From the NCBI RefSeq assembly GCF_030815855.1, contig NZ_JAUSXG010000001.1, positions 2,604,001 to 2,668,000 on the forward strand: a stretch of DNA of 64,000 nt, in the 5' to 3' direction. Under the pieces are notes generated by a model. The model worked only from the letters and a program-made list of their open reading frames with translations. It searched no databases and was not told the origin of the DNA. Of this stretch, positions 35,951 to 46,591 are shown one piece after another; within the stretch, counting starts at the first letter, position 1, and every line of letters begins with the position of its first letter. A program made the translations under genes and the position numbers. Origin of the DNA: Variovorax paradoxus (GTDB lineage: Bacteria > Pseudomonadota > Gammaproteobacteria > Burkholderiales > Burkholderiaceae_C).

Positions 35951-37093
35951 ATGTTATTCCATTCTTCCCTACGCAAGGAGCTGTCGCGCAGCTTCGGAGC
36001 GACCCTCGTCGTCCTGGTCACCATCGTGATGACCATGATGCTCATCCGCACGCTCGGACTCGCCTCCAAGGGCAGCGTGAACCCGTCCGAAGTGTTCCTG
36101 GTGATGGCGTACACGGTGCTCGGCTACATGCCGACCATCCTGAGCCTGAGCCTGTTCATCGCCATTGTCGGCACCTTGTCGCGCATGTACCGCGACAGCG
36201 AAATGGTGATCTGGTTTTCCAGCGGGCGCGGCCTCGCCGATTTCGTCCAGCCACTGTTCCGCTTTGCCTGGCCGGTGCTCGCGCTGATTGCGGTGATGGC
36301 GCTGCTGGGCTGGCCCTGGGCCAACTCGCAGACCATCGGCATGCGCGCGCAATACGAACAGCGCAGCGACATCGAGCGCGTCACGCCCGGCGAATTCCGC
36401 GAATCGGCCGGTCGCATCCGTGTCTTTTTCATCGACAAGGACACGCCGGACGGCGCCACGGCGACCAACGTGTTCATCTGGGCCATCGAGCGGGGTCTGC
36501 AGATCACCACCTCCGCGCGCAGCGGACGCATCGAGAACGTCGGCGAGCACCGCTACCTGATGCTGAGCAACGGCCAGCGGCTCGAGCGCCCGCTGCTGCC
36601 CACCGCGACCTCGGGCCTCAAGATCAGCGAATTCGAGACTTACGGCACCCGGGCGGGCGGCAACAACGCCTTTACAGCCGACACCACGCCGGCGCGCGCC
36701 AAGCCGACGCTTCAGCTCCTGCGGGAGCCCGGCGACGCGAGCCGCGGCGAACTGGCATGGCGCATCGGCATGCTGCTGGCCGCCATCAACTTCGTGCTGC
36801 TCGCATTGGCCGTGTCGAGCGTCAACCCGCGCGTGGGACGCAGCGGCAACCTGCTGTTTGCGCTGTTCGCCTTCGTCGTCTACTACAACATGCTCAACCT
36901 CGGCCAGAGCTGGATCAGCTCCGGGCGCTACAGCATGGGTTCGTTCATGCTGCTGCTTCACGGCGGCGTGCTGCTGATCGGCGTCGCATGGCTGGTTTTG
37001 CGCAATAACAACTGGGGTCGGCGACGCAAGGTGGAGCGGGTCATTCCCGGCGGCCTGCCGTCCCAGCCCACCAAGATCGACCCGACCACGTGA
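35951..37093 (+). CDS. lptF: LPS export ABC transporter permease LptF
   Basis: 380 residues, YjgP/YjgQ family: six membrane helices in two groups of three (about 15-125 and 275-365) around a periplasmic beta-jellyroll domain. With LptG and LptB2 it extracts LPS from the inner membrane and passes it to LptC/A/D. The ATG at 35951 (MLFHSSLRKELSRSF) fits the family; the frame is open far upstream opposite pepA but is not coding there. Overlaps lptG by 4 nt. Confidence 0.95.
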   Translation: MLFHSSLRKELSRSFGATLVVLVTIVMTMMLIRTLGLASKGSVNPSEVFLVMAYTVLGYMPTILSLSLFIAIVGTLSRMYRDSEMVIWFSSGRGLADFVQPLFRFAWPVLALIAVMALLGWPWANSQTIGMRAQYEQRSDIERVTPGEFRESAGRIRVFFIDKDTPDGATATNVFIWAIERGLQITTSARSGRIENVGEHRYLMLSNGQRLERPLLPTATSGLKISEFETYGTRAGGNNAFTADTTPARAKPTLQLLREPGDASRGELAWRIGMLLAAINFVLLALAVSSVNPRVGRSGNLLFALFAFVVYYNMLNLGQSWISSGRYSMGSFMLLLHGGVLLIGVAWLVLRNNNWGRRRKVERVIPGGLPSQPTKIDPTT

Positions 37094-38199
37094 AAACAAT
37101 CCGACGCCTGATCTATGTCGAGGCACTGAAGGCCGTGGCTTTCGTGACACTCGGCTTCCTGAGCCTGTTCTTCTTCTTCGACTTCGTCGACGAACTGCAA
37201 TCCATCGGCAAACCCGAAAGCCTGGCCTATGGGCCGGCGCAGGCCCTGATCTACGTGACCTTGCTGATTCCGAGCCACCTGTACGAGCTGCTCCCGATCA
37301 CCGTGCTGATCGGCTGCATCTTCGTGATGGCACGCCTGGCGCAAAGCTCCGAATACACGATTCTTCGCACCAGCGGCCTCGGCCCCTGGCGCGCCCTGCG
37401 CACACTGCTGCTGCTGGGCGTCGGATTTGTTTTTCTGACCTTTGCCATCGGCGACTACATCGCCCCCATGTCCGAGCGCACGGGCCAATTGCTCAAGTCG
37501 CGATACCAGGGCACCTTTTCTCTGGTCGGCAATACGGGGGCATGGCTCAAGGAGAAGCGTGACAACGTGTCCTACGCCGTCAACGTGCTGTCCATCTCGC
37601 GCGATGGCTCCCTCAGGAATGCGCGCATCTTCGAGTTCGATGCCAATGGCTACGTGCGCAAGCAGCTCCTCGCGACTTCCGCGCGCATTCTGGACGACCG
37701 CTGGGTGCTGTCGGATGTCGAGTTGCAAGACTACGACACGCGCAGCGACGCTAACAAGGCTCACATCCTGACCAGCCGGGTGCCGCAGCTCGACTGGCCG
37801 ACCACGCTCACGGCCGAGATGGTGTCCGTCGCACTCTTGCGGCCCGACCGCATGAGCACCATCGACCTGTTCGACTACATCAGCCACCTCGAAGCCAACG
37901 GACAGACCGCGCAGCGCTACGAGATCCAGTTCTGGCGCAAGGTCTTCTACCCGCTCTCGTGCCTCGTGATGGTGGTGCTCGCCCTGCCCTTTGCCTACCT
38001 GCACTTCCGCCAGGCCGGCATTACCACCTACGTGTTCGGCGGCGTGATGATCGGCATCAGCTTCTTCCTCTTGAACAACGTGTTCGGCTACCTCGGCAAC
38101 CTGAGCAACTGGTCGCCATGGCTAACAGCGGCGGCGCCGGGGCTCATTTATTCGGTCATGTCGCTTGCCGCGTTCAGCTGGCTGGTGCTTCGAAGATAG
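37090..38199 (+). CDS. lptG: LPS export ABC transporter permease LptG
   Basis: 369 residues starting at a GTG within the lptF stop (GTGA overlap, 37090-37093). Same six-helix plan as LptF with a periplasmic jellyroll domain (about 130-265). Landmarks are the N-terminal RRLIYVEALKAVAFV coupling segment and the C-terminal YVFGGVMIGISFFLLNNVFGYLG. Works as a heterodimer with LptF. Confidence 0.95.
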   Translation: MKTIRRLIYVEALKAVAFVTLGFLSLFFFFDFVDELQSIGKPESLAYGPAQALIYVTLLIPSHLYELLPITVLIGCIFVMARLAQSSEYTILRTSGLGPWRALRTLLLLGVGFVFLTFAIGDYIAPMSERTGQLLKSRYQGTFSLVGNTGAWLKEKRDNVSYAVNVLSISRDGSLRNARIFEFDANGYVRKQLLATSARILDDRWVLSDVELQDYDTRSDANKAHILTSRVPQLDWPTTLTAEMVSVALLRPDRMSTIDLFDYISHLEANGQTAQRYEIQFWRKVFYPLSCLVMVVLALPFAYLHFRQAGITTYVFGGVMIGISFFLLNNVFGYLGNLSNWSPWLTAAAPGLIYSVMSLAAFSWLVLRR

Positions 38200-38218
38200 A
38201 AGACCAGGGAAGGCCGGC

Positions 38219-38593
38219 ATGACGACGGGAAGCACGAAGGGCATCATCCTTCTGGCCCACGGTTCGCGCGACGAGCGTTGGCGCGAACCCATCGAGGCCG
38301 TGGCCGCGCGCGTCACGGTGCTCGACCCGCAGGCCCGGGTGGTCTGCGCCTACATGGAGCTGGCCGCGCCCGACCTGCGCACCGCCGCGGCGGCCCTGAT
38401 TGCGAGCGGTGCGCGGGCGCTCCGCGTCGTTCCGTTGTTTCTCGGCATGGGCAAGCACGCCCGCGAAGACCTGCCGCTGCAGCTCGACGCGCTGCGCGGA
38501 ACCTGGCCGCAGGTCGAATTCCAGCTCGCCAACATCGTGGGCGAGGAGCCCGAACTGGTCGAATTGCTGGCCAGAATCGCAAGCAAATCTTGA
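38219..38593 (+). CDS. CbiX/SirB-type chelatase domain protein
   Basis: 124 residues, a single CbiX domain: IILLAHGSRDERWREPIEAV at the start with the metal-binding H14, and VVPLFLGMGKHAREDLP. Small CbiX proteins insert Co or Fe into sirohydrochlorin; iron insertion would make sirohaem for sulphite reductase, which fits the cysteine regulator cysB encoded next. The ATG at 38219 was chosen because family sequence starts there. Confidence 0.9.
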   Translation: MTTGSTKGIILLAHGSRDERWREPIEAVAARVTVLDPQARVVCAYMELAAPDLRTAAAALIASGARALRVVPLFLGMGKHAREDLPLQLDALRGTWPQVEFQLANIVGEEPELVELLARIASKS

Positions 38594-38630
38594 TCTCGGG
38601 GCTATTTCGATAGACTCCGAAGGCATAATG

Positions 38631-38652
38631 AATTCCGCAATAAGACGGAATT
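38631..38652. promoter_or_regulatory. Inverted repeat at the cysB start
   Basis: AATTCCG (38631-38637) and CGGAATT (38646-38652) with an 8-bp spacer, ending 4 bp before the cysB ATG. CATAAT at 38624-38629 could be a -10 element, so a protein bound to the repeat would block transcription. A T-N11-A type LysR autoregulatory site is likely, but binding is inferred. Confidence 0.5.
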
Positions 38653-38656
38653 TGAT

Positions 38657-39598
38657 ATGAATCTGCACCAGTTCAAGTTTGTTCAGGAAGCCGTGCGGCG
38701 CAACCTGAACCTCACCGAGGCGGCCAAGGCGCTGCATACCTCGCAGCCTGGCGTGTCCAAGGCCATCATCGAACTCGAGGAAGAGCTCGGCGTCGAGATC
38801 TTCGCCCGCCATGGCAAGCGCCTGAAGCGGGTCACCGAGCCGGGCCAGCATGTCATCGCGAGCATCGAACTGATCATGCGCGAAGTCGGCAACCTCAAGC
38901 GCATCGGCGAGCAGTTCAGCGCGCAGGACAGCGGCACCCTCTCCATTGCCACCACGCACACCCAGGCGCGCTACGTGCTGCCGGTGCCCGTGGCCAGGCT
39001 GCGCGAGGCCTATCCGAAGGTCAACGTGAGCCTGCACCAGGGCTCGCCCGACCAGGTGGCACGCATGGTGATCGACGAAATTGCCGAGGTGGGCATTGCC
39101 ACCGAATCGCTCGCGGACTACACCGAGCTCGTGACCCTGCCCTGCTATGAATGGCAGCACGTGCTGGTGCTCCCCAAGGACCATCCGCTGGCCGCCAAGG
39201 AGCGCATTTCGCTCGAAGACCTGGCGCTCGAACCCATCATTACCTACCACCCGTCGTTCACGGGCCGCACGCGCATCGACCACGCCTTTGCGCAGAAAAA
39301 ACTCACGCCGCGCATCGCGCTCGAAGCCATCGACTCCGACGTGATCAAGACCTATGTGCGCCTGGGCCTGGGTGTGGGCATCGTGGCCGAAATGGCGGTG
39401 CGCGACGAGTCGAACGCGGACCTCGTGGTGCGCCCCATGGGCCACGTGTTCGGCCAGAACATCGCGCGCGTGGCGTTCAAGCGCAGCGCCTACCTGCGCA
39501 ACTTCGTGTTCAAGTTTGCCGAGCTGCTGTCCGACCGGCTCGACCGCAACCTGATCGCGAAGGCCCTGAGCGGACATCAGCAAGACTACGATCTTTGA
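38657..39598 (+). CDS. cysB: CysB-type LysR transcriptional regulator
   Basis: 313 residues. N-terminal winged helix (about 1-60: LNLTEAAKALHTSQPGVSKAIIELEEELG) and CysB-like effector domain (TTHTQARYVLP, IATESLADY, ITYHPSFTGRTRID). CysB family members activate sulphate assimilation genes in response to N-acetylserine or sulphur limitation. The upstream chelatase gene (sirohaem) supports a sulphur role. An inverted repeat overlaps its promoter region. Confidence 0.94.
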   Translation: MNLHQFKFVQEAVRRNLNLTEAAKALHTSQPGVSKAIIELEEELGVEIFARHGKRLKRVTEPGQHVIASIELIMREVGNLKRIGEQFSAQDSGTLSIATTHTQARYVLPVPVARLREAYPKVNVSLHQGSPDQVARMVIDEIAEVGIATESLADYTELVTLPCYEWQHVLVLPKDHPLAAKERISLEDLALEPIITYHPSFTGRTRIDHAFAQKKLTPRIALEAIDSDVIKTYVRLGLGVGIVAEMAVRDESNADLVVRPMGHVFGQNIARVAFKRSAYLRNFVFKFAELLSDRLDRNLIAKALSGHQQDYDL

Positions 39599-39629
39599 TA
39601 TTCAGCAGCCCCAGCTTTCGACCACGACC

Positions 39630-40805
39630 ATGAGCACTGTTCTTTCCGCCCCCCGCACGCCGGAGATCGCCACCAAGCTGCCCGCCGTCGGCACCACCAT
39701 CTTCACCGTGATGTCCGCACTGGCAACGGAGAAGAACGCGGTCAACCTCGGCCAGGGCTTCCCCGATTTCAAATGCGACCCGAAGCTGCTCGAAGACGTG
39801 ACGGCCGCCATGGCCGCGGGCCACAACCAATACCCGCCGATGCCCGGCATTCCGGCGCTGCGCGAAGCCATTGCCGGCAAGATCGCCGCGCTCTACGGCC
39901 ACAGCTACAGCGCGGCCACCGAGATCACGGTGACCGCGGGCGCCACGCAGGCCATCCTCACGGCCATTCTTGCCGTGGTACGCGCAGGCGACGAGGTGAT
40001 CGTCCTGGAGCCCTGCTACGACAGCTACGTGCCCAATATCGAACTCGCAGGCGGCAGCGTGGTGCGCGTGCCGCTGGTGCCTGGCACCTTCCGGCCCGAC
40101 TTCGACAAGATTGCCGCGGCGCTCTCGCCGCGCACGCGCGCCATCATCGTCAACACGCCGCACAACCCGAGCGCCACGATCTGGACCGCGGCCGAAATGC
40201 GCAAGCTCGAAGAGCTGCTGGCCCCGACCGACGTGTTCGTGATTGCCGACGAGGTGTACGAGCACATGATCTACGACGGCGCGCAGCACGAAAGCGTGGC
40301 CCGCTTCCCGGGCCTGGCGGCGCGCAGCTTCATCGTGAGCAGCTTCGGCAAGACCTATCACGTCACCGGCTGGAAGGTCGGCTTCGTTGCGGCGCCGGCG
40401 CCGCTCATGGCGGAGTTCCGCAAGGTGCACCAGTTCAACGTGTTCACCGTGAACACGCCCATGCAGCATGCGCTCGCGCAGTACATGGCCGATCCGAAGC
40501 CGTACCTCGAGCTTCCGGCCTTCTACCAGCGCAAGCGCGACCTTTTTGCCGCAGGGCTCGCCGAGAAAACCCGCTTCAAGCTGCTGCGCAGCGAGGGCAG
40601 CTATTTCCAGTGCGTCGACATCTCGGCGGTCAGCGACCTGTCCGAGGCCGACTTCTGCCTGTGGCTCACCAGCGAGATCGGCGTGGCGGCCATTCCGCTG
40701 TCGGCGTTCTACGGCAACGGCTTCGATCAGCGCGTGGTCCGTTTCTGCTTTGCCAAGAAGGACGAGACGCTGAATTCCGCGCTGGATCGCCTCGCCCGGC
40801 TCTGA
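39630..40805 (+). CDS. Class I/II PLP aminotransferase (methionine aminotransferase-like)
   Basis: 391 residues, fold-type I aminotransferase with PLP lysine K241 in SSFGKTYHVTGWKVG and D207/Y210 in IADEVYEH. Overall it resembles the YbdL/kynurenine aminotransferase group that uses methionine, aromatic residues or glutamine. Placement after cysB fits a role in sulphur amino acid recycling, though substrate is not proven. The ATG at 39630 gives the expected N-terminus; 31 bp separate it from cysB. Confidence 0.9.
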   Translation: MSTVLSAPRTPEIATKLPAVGTTIFTVMSALATEKNAVNLGQGFPDFKCDPKLLEDVTAAMAAGHNQYPPMPGIPALREAIAGKIAALYGHSYSAATEITVTAGATQAILTAILAVVRAGDEVIVLEPCYDSYVPNIELAGGSVVRVPLVPGTFRPDFDKIAAALSPRTRAIIVNTPHNPSATIWTAAEMRKLEELLAPTDVFVIADEVYEHMIYDGAQHESVARFPGLAARSFIVSSFGKTYHVTGWKVGFVAAPAPLMAEFRKVHQFNVFTVNTPMQHALAQYMADPKPYLELPAFYQRKRDLFAAGLAEKTRFKLLRSEGSYFQCVDISAVSDLSEADFCLWLTSEIGVAAIPLSAFYGNGFDQRVVRFCFAKKDETLNSALDRLARL

Positions 40806-40899
40806 ACGGATCGACGCGGCTCCCAGGCCGACGCTGACGGTAGGACAGTCCTGACCGCCGAAGGAGCGGCTTTCCGGCGTGTCTTGCGCTCCCGGACAC

Positions 40900-40915
40900 C
40901 GAGCATCAATGCTCG
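40900..40915. repeat. 16-bp palindrome upstream of the DUF3309 gene
   Basis: CGAGCAT (40900-40906) and ATGCTCG (40909-40915) with a 2-bp centre, 25 bp before the DUF3309 start codon. It could be a protein-binding site or a small hairpin in the leader; there is no T-run. Confidence 0.4.
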
Positions 40916-40940
40916 TAACAACAACGTCCAGGAGAAAAGC

Positions 40941-41099
40941 ATGTCCCTCTCGTTCATTCTGCTGATCATTCTGATCCTGCTGCTGATCGGCGCGCTGCCG
41001 AGCTGGGGCTACAGCCGCAGCTGGGGCTACGGGCCAAGCGGCGGCCTGGGCCTTGTCCTGGTGATCGTGGTCATCCTGGTGCTCATGGGACGCATATGA
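40941..41099 (+). CDS. DUF3309 small membrane protein
   Basis: 52 residues: one hydrophobic helix (about 4-20, FILLIILILLLIGALPSW), a short Tyr/Ser/Gly-rich turn (SRSWGYGPSG) and a second hydrophobic helix ending LVLMGRI. This is the complete DUF3309 family pattern; function unknown. AGGAG lies 7 nt before the ATG, which settles the start against a longer frame. It is monocistronic, between a palindrome and a terminator. Confidence 0.9.
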   Translation: MSLSFILLIILILLLIGALPSWGYSRSWGYGPSGGLGLVLVIVVILVLMGRI

Positions 41100-41129
41100 C
41101 GCTCCCGCGGATTTCCCGCACCTGAAAGG

Positions 41130-41157
41130 AGCCCGCGCAAGCGGGCTTCTTTTTTTG
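41130..41157 (+). terminator. Rho-independent terminator
   Basis: AGCCCGC (41130-41136), GCAA loop, GCGGGCT (41141-41147), then TCT and a long T-run. It ends the DUF3309 message; hrpA converges on it from the other side. Confidence 0.92.
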
Positions 41158-41169
41158 CCGCCCTGCCGC

Positions 41170-44100
41170 TCAGGCCTGCAGCTGGGCCCAGGCCTTGTCC
41201 AGCCGCTTGATGCTGACCGGCTGCGGCGTGCGCAGTTCCTGCGCGAAAAAGCTCACGCGAAGCTCCTCCAGCAGCCAGCGGAATTCGAGCATGCGGTCGT
41301 CCACCACGCCTTTGCGTTCCGCCGCCAGCCGCCAATAGCGTTGCTCCTGCGGCCGGAGTTCGGCCAGCTTGGCGGTATCGCGCGCGGGGTCGGCGCGCAG
41401 CTTGTCGAGCCGCAGCACGATCGCCTTGAGATAGCGCGCGAAATGCTGCAGCTGCGTCCACGGCGCATCGGCAATGAAGCGCTTGCCGACGAGGCGCTGC
41501 AACTGCTGCGCGGCATCCTGCACGGCCTCGGGGTGGATCTTCGTGTCCTTGATCTTGCGCGCGGCGGCCGCGTACTCGACCAAGATGGACGAAGCCAGGC
41601 GGGCGACCTCGTTCGCAATCAGCGTGAGCCGGCCGCGCCCTTCTTCAAGCCGGCGCTTGAAGGCGAACTCGTCGGTGGGCAAAGGCTCCTGAAGAAAGGC
41701 CCGGTCGATCGCCACGTCGATGATCTGCGTGCGCAACTCTTCGGACGTGCCCAGCGGCATGTAGGCCACCGCCATCTTCTGCAGATCGGGGATGTTCTTC
41801 TCGAGGTACTTGAGCGCGTCTTTCAGCTGCAGTGCGAACAGCCGGCGCAGGCCGGCGCGGTGCTTGGCGGCCGCCACCGCGGGTTCATCGAACACCTCGA
41901 TGGTGACCGCGTCGCCCTCGTCGCGCAGCGCCGGAAAGCCGATCAGCGACTGCGATCCGCGGCGCACTTCCATCAGCTCGGGCAGTTCGCCGAAGCTCCA
42001 GTTCGTGTAGCGCTGGCCTGCGGGCAGGCTCGGCGCGGCGGCGGCTGGCGCTGCGGCGGTGCCCGTGGCTTGCACGCGCCCGTCGCTGCCGTCCGCCGGT
42101 TTTCGCTCCGCGGAAGCCTTGACGTTGAGACCCGCCAGCGCCTGGAAAGCGCCCCGCGCCTGCGCACCCAACTCTGCCTTGAGCGCGCCCAGGTTGCGTC
42201 CCATGCCGAGCTGACGGCCGTGTTCATCCACGATGCGCAGGTTCATGAACAGGTGCGGCGGCAGCATGTCGAGCTTGAAGTCGGCGCGCTTGACGTCGAT
42301 GCTCGTCGCATCGCGCACGCGCTTGAGCAGCACGTCGGTCAGCGAGCCGTGGCCGAACATCTCGGGCGCCGAGAGTTCCTCGGCCAGCTTCGCGGCCGAT
42401 TCGGGCAGCGGCACCAGCCGCGAGCGCGGACGCTGCGGCAGGCTCTTGAGCAGCGCCTGGATCTTGTCCTTCAGCATGCCCGTCACCAGCCATTCGCAGC
42501 GCTCCTCGCTCACCTGGTTGAGCACGAAGAGCGGCACGCTGACCGTGAGGCCGTCCTTCGCGTCGCCCGGCTCGTGCAGATAGCTCGCCGCGCAATCGAC
42601 GCCGCCAAGCTTCAGCGTGGCGGGAAAGGACTGCGTGGTGATGCCCGCCGCCTGGTGGCGCATGAGCTCCTCGCGCGTCAGGAAGAGCAGGCGCGGCTGC
42701 TCCCTGGACGCATGGCGGTACCAGTTCTCGAAGGTGATGCCGCTCGCTACATCGGCGGGCAGCTGCGCGTCGTAGAACGCGAAGATCAGTTCTTCATCGA
42801 CCAGCACGTCCTGCCGGCGCGCCTTGTGCTCCAGCCCTTCGACCTCGCGCACCAGCTTGCGGTTGGCCGTGAGGAAGGGGAACTTGCTTTCCCACTGTCC
42901 GGCCACCAGCGCCTCGCGAATGAAGATCTCGCGCGCCGCGACCGGATCGACCTTGGTGAAATCGACGCGGCGGCCGCTGTAGACCACGAGGCCGTAGAGC
43001 GTGGCGCGCTCCAGCGCCGAAACCTGAGCGCCCTTCTTCTCCCAGTGCGGATCGAGCAGCTGCTTCTTCAGCAGGTGGCCGGCCACCTGTTCGAGCCACT
43101 GCGGCTCGATGTTCGCAATGCCGCGGCCGAAGAGCCGCGTGGTTTCGACCAATTCGGCCGCAACGATCCAGCGGCCCGGCTTCTTCTTCAGGTGCGCGCC
43201 CGGATGCTTGTAGAACTTGATGCCGCGTGCACCGAGGTACGCCTCGTCGTCCTCGAGCTTCCAGCCCACGTTGCCGAGCAGGCCCGCGAGCATCGACAGG
43301 TGCAGCGGCTCATAGCCTGCAGGCTCCGCGTTGATGCGCCACTTGTGCTCGGTCACGACCGTGAGCAACTGCGAATGGATGTCGCGCCATTCGCGCACGC
43401 GACGAATGTTGATGAAGTTCTGGCGCAGCAGCTGCTCGTACTGGCGGTTGCTGAGCTTGTGCGTGTCGCCATGGCCGCCACGCGCATCGGCGATCCATTT
43501 CCACAGCCGCAGGTAGCCGCTGAATTCGCTCTTGTCGTCGTCGAATTTCGAATGCGCCTGGTCGGCCTGCTGCTGCGCATCCATCGGCCGGTCGCGCACG
43601 TCCTGCACGCTGAGCGCCGAGGCGATGACCAGCACTTCTTCGAGCGCGCCGCGTGTGCGAGCCTCCAGAATCATCCGGCCCACGCGCGGATCGAGCGGCA
43701 GCTTGGCGAGCTCGGCGCCGGTGGCCGTGAGCTCGTTGGCATCGTCGACCGCGCCCAGCTCGTTGAGCAGCTGGTAACCGTCGGCAATCGCGCGCGGCGA
43801 AGGCGCCTCGAGAAATGGAAACTGAGCCACGTCGCCCAGGCGCAGCGACTTCATGCGCAGGATCACACCAGCGAGCGACGACCGCAGGATTTCGGGGTCG
43901 GTAAACCGCGGCCGGCCGTCGAAATCCTTCTCGTCGTAGAGCCGGATGCAGATGCCGTTGGCCACGCGGCCGCAACGGCCCGCGCGCTGGTTGGCCGCGG
44001 CCTGGCTGATCGGCTCGACCAGCAGCTGCTCGACCTTGCTGCGGAAGCTGTAGCGCTTGACGCGCGCGGTGCCGGTGTCGATCACGTAGCGGATGCCCGG

Positions 44101-45039
44101 CACCGTGAGCGAGGTTTCCGCCACGTTGGTGGCCAGCACAATGCGCCGGCCCGTGTGGCTGTCGAAGATGCGGTCCTGCTCGGGGCCCGACAGCCGCGCG
44201 AACAGCGGCAGCACCTCGGCATTGCGCAGCAGCGGCTGGTGGCTCAGGTGGCGGCGCAGGTGGTCGGCCGCCTCCCGGATCTCGCGCTCGCCGGGCAGGA
44301 ACACGAGGATGTCGCCCGCGTTGTGCGGATCGCGCCAGAGCTCGTCGACGCCATCTGCAATCGCGTCGTTCAGGTCGTGCTCGCGCGACTCCTCGAAGGG
44401 TCGGTAGCGCTGCTCGACCGGAAAGGTGCGGCCCGACACCATGATGGTCGGCGCCGGCCCCTTGGCCGAGGCAAAGTGCTGCGCAAAGCGCTCGGCGTCG
44501 ATGGTGGCCGAGGTCACGATGACCTTCAGGTCGGGCCGGCGCGGAAGAATCTCGCGCAGGTAGCCCAGCAGGAAGTCGATGTTCAGCGAGCGCTCGTGCG
44601 CCTCGTCGATGATCAGCGTGTCGTAGGCCTTGAGCAGCGGATCGGTCTGCGTCTCGGCCAGCAGGATGCCGTCGGTCATGAGCTTGACCGAGGCGTCGCG
44701 GCTCAGCCGGTCCTGGAAGCGCACCTTGAAGCCGACCACGTCGCCCAGCGGCGTTTTCAATTCTTCGGCGATGCGCTTGGCCACCGAGCTTGCGGCAATG
44801 CGCCGCGGCTGCGTATGCCCGATGAGCCGGCCCTTGCCCGGCGGCGCATTGAGCTTGCCGCGGCCGAGCGCGAGCGCGATCTTCGGCAGCTGGGTGGTCT
44901 TGCCCGAGCCCGTTTCGCCGCAGACGATCACCACCTGGTGCGCCTCGATGGCGGCCATGATTTCGTCGCGCCGGCCGGAGACGGGGAGCGATTCGGGAAA
45001 GTCGATGCGCAAGGGAGCGGAAGGTGTCGTGGTCGTCAA
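41170..45039 (-). CDS. hrpA: ATP-dependent RNA helicase HrpA (DEAH box)
   Basis: 1289 residues from the TTG at 45037-45039 (E. coli HrpA is about 1300). Walker A CGETGSGKTTQ, DEAH box IIDEAHERS, SAT motif VTSATID, and motif VI NQRAGRCGRV, followed by the helicase-associated domains and a long C-terminal region. HrpA unwinds RNA and rescues collided ribosomes in E. coli. The frame is open to 45237, but the upstream part is Cys/Arg-rich, unlike the family, and overlaps argA; a GATAAT box at 45080-45085 also favours the shorter start. The exact start is uncertain. Confidence 0.9.
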   Translation of the reverse strand: MTTTTPSAPLRIDFPESLPVSGRRDEIMAAIEAHQVVIVCGETGSGKTTQLPKIALALGRGKLNAPPGKGRLIGHTQPRRIAASSVAKRIAEELKTPLGDVVGFKVRFQDRLSRDASVKLMTDGILLAETQTDPLLKAYDTLIIDEAHERSLNIDFLLGYLREILPRRPDLKVIVTSATIDAERFAQHFASAKGPAPTIMVSGRTFPVEQRYRPFEESREHDLNDAIADGVDELWRDPHNAGDILVFLPGEREIREAADHLRRHLSHQPLLRNAEVLPLFARLSGPEQDRIFDSHTGRRIVLATNVAETSLTVPGIRYVIDTGTARVKRYSFRSKVEQLLVEPISQAAANQRAGRCGRVANGICIRLYDEKDFDGRPRFTDPEILRSSLAGVILRMKSLRLGDVAQFPFLEAPSPRAIADGYQLLNELGAVDDANELTATGAELAKLPLDPRVGRMILEARTRGALEEVLVIASALSVQDVRDRPMDAQQQADQAHSKFDDDKSEFSGYLRLWKWIADARGGHGDTHKLSNRQYEQLLRQNFINIRRVREWRDIHSQLLTVVTEHKWRINAEPAGYEPLHLSMLAGLLGNVGWKLEDDEAYLGARGIKFYKHPGAHLKKKPGRWIVAAELVETTRLFGRGIANIEPQWLEQVAGHLLKKQLLDPHWEKKGAQVSALERATLYGLVVYSGRRVDFTKVDPVAAREIFIREALVAGQWESKFPFLTANRKLVREVEGLEHKARRQDVLVDEELIFAFYDAQLPADVASGITFENWYRHASREQPRLLFLTREELMRHQAAGITTQSFPATLKLGGVDCAASYLHEPGDAKDGLTVSVPLFVLNQVSEERCEWLVTGMLKDKIQALLKSLPQRPRSRLVPLPESAAKLAEELSAPEMFGHGSLTDVLLKRVRDATSIDVKRADFKLDMLPPHLFMNLRIVDEHGRQLGMGRNLGALKAELGAQARGAFQALAGLNVKASAERKPADGSDGRVQATGTAAAPAAAAPSLPAGQRYTNWSFGELPELMEVRRGSQSLIGFPALRDEGDAVTIEVFDEPAVAAAKHRAGLRRLFALQLKDALKYLEKNIPDLQKMAVAYMPLGTSEELRTQIIDVAIDRAFLQEPLPTDEFAFKRRLEEGRGRLTLIANEVARLASSILVEYAAAARKIKDTKIHPEAVQDAAQQLQRLVGKRFIADAPWTQLQHFARYLKAIVLRLDKLRADPARDTAKLAELRPQEQRYWRLAAERKGVVDDRMLEFRWLLEELRVSFFAQELRTPQPVSIKRLDKAWAQLQA

Positions 45040-45074
45040 GGGAAAAGCTGTTCGGGAAGGCGCGGCAGGCAAAC

Positions 45075-45089
45075 CGTCGATTATCGACG
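45075..45089. promoter_or_regulatory. Palindrome with putative -10 box for hrpA
   Basis: CGTCGAT (45075-45081) and ATCGACG (45083-45089) around a single base. On the minus strand it contains GATAAT, about 40 nt before the proposed hrpA TTG. The same GATAATCG string stands ahead of dapC and the ABC-F gene, so it is probably a promoter element, with the symmetry possibly incidental. Confidence 0.35.
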
Positions 45090-45214
45090 CGCCGCACTGT
45101 TGGTGCCAACGGCGCCGGCAACAACCGCAACATCGGCCTGCGCAGGCCGCCGCCCCGAGATCACGATGGCCCGACCCGCACGAATCGTCCCTCAAGAATG
45201 CACAATCACGCCCC

Positions 45215-46561
<1,347 letters not shown>

Positions 46562-46591
46562 ACCCCTGACCCTATAAGGAAGCCCGCCGCC

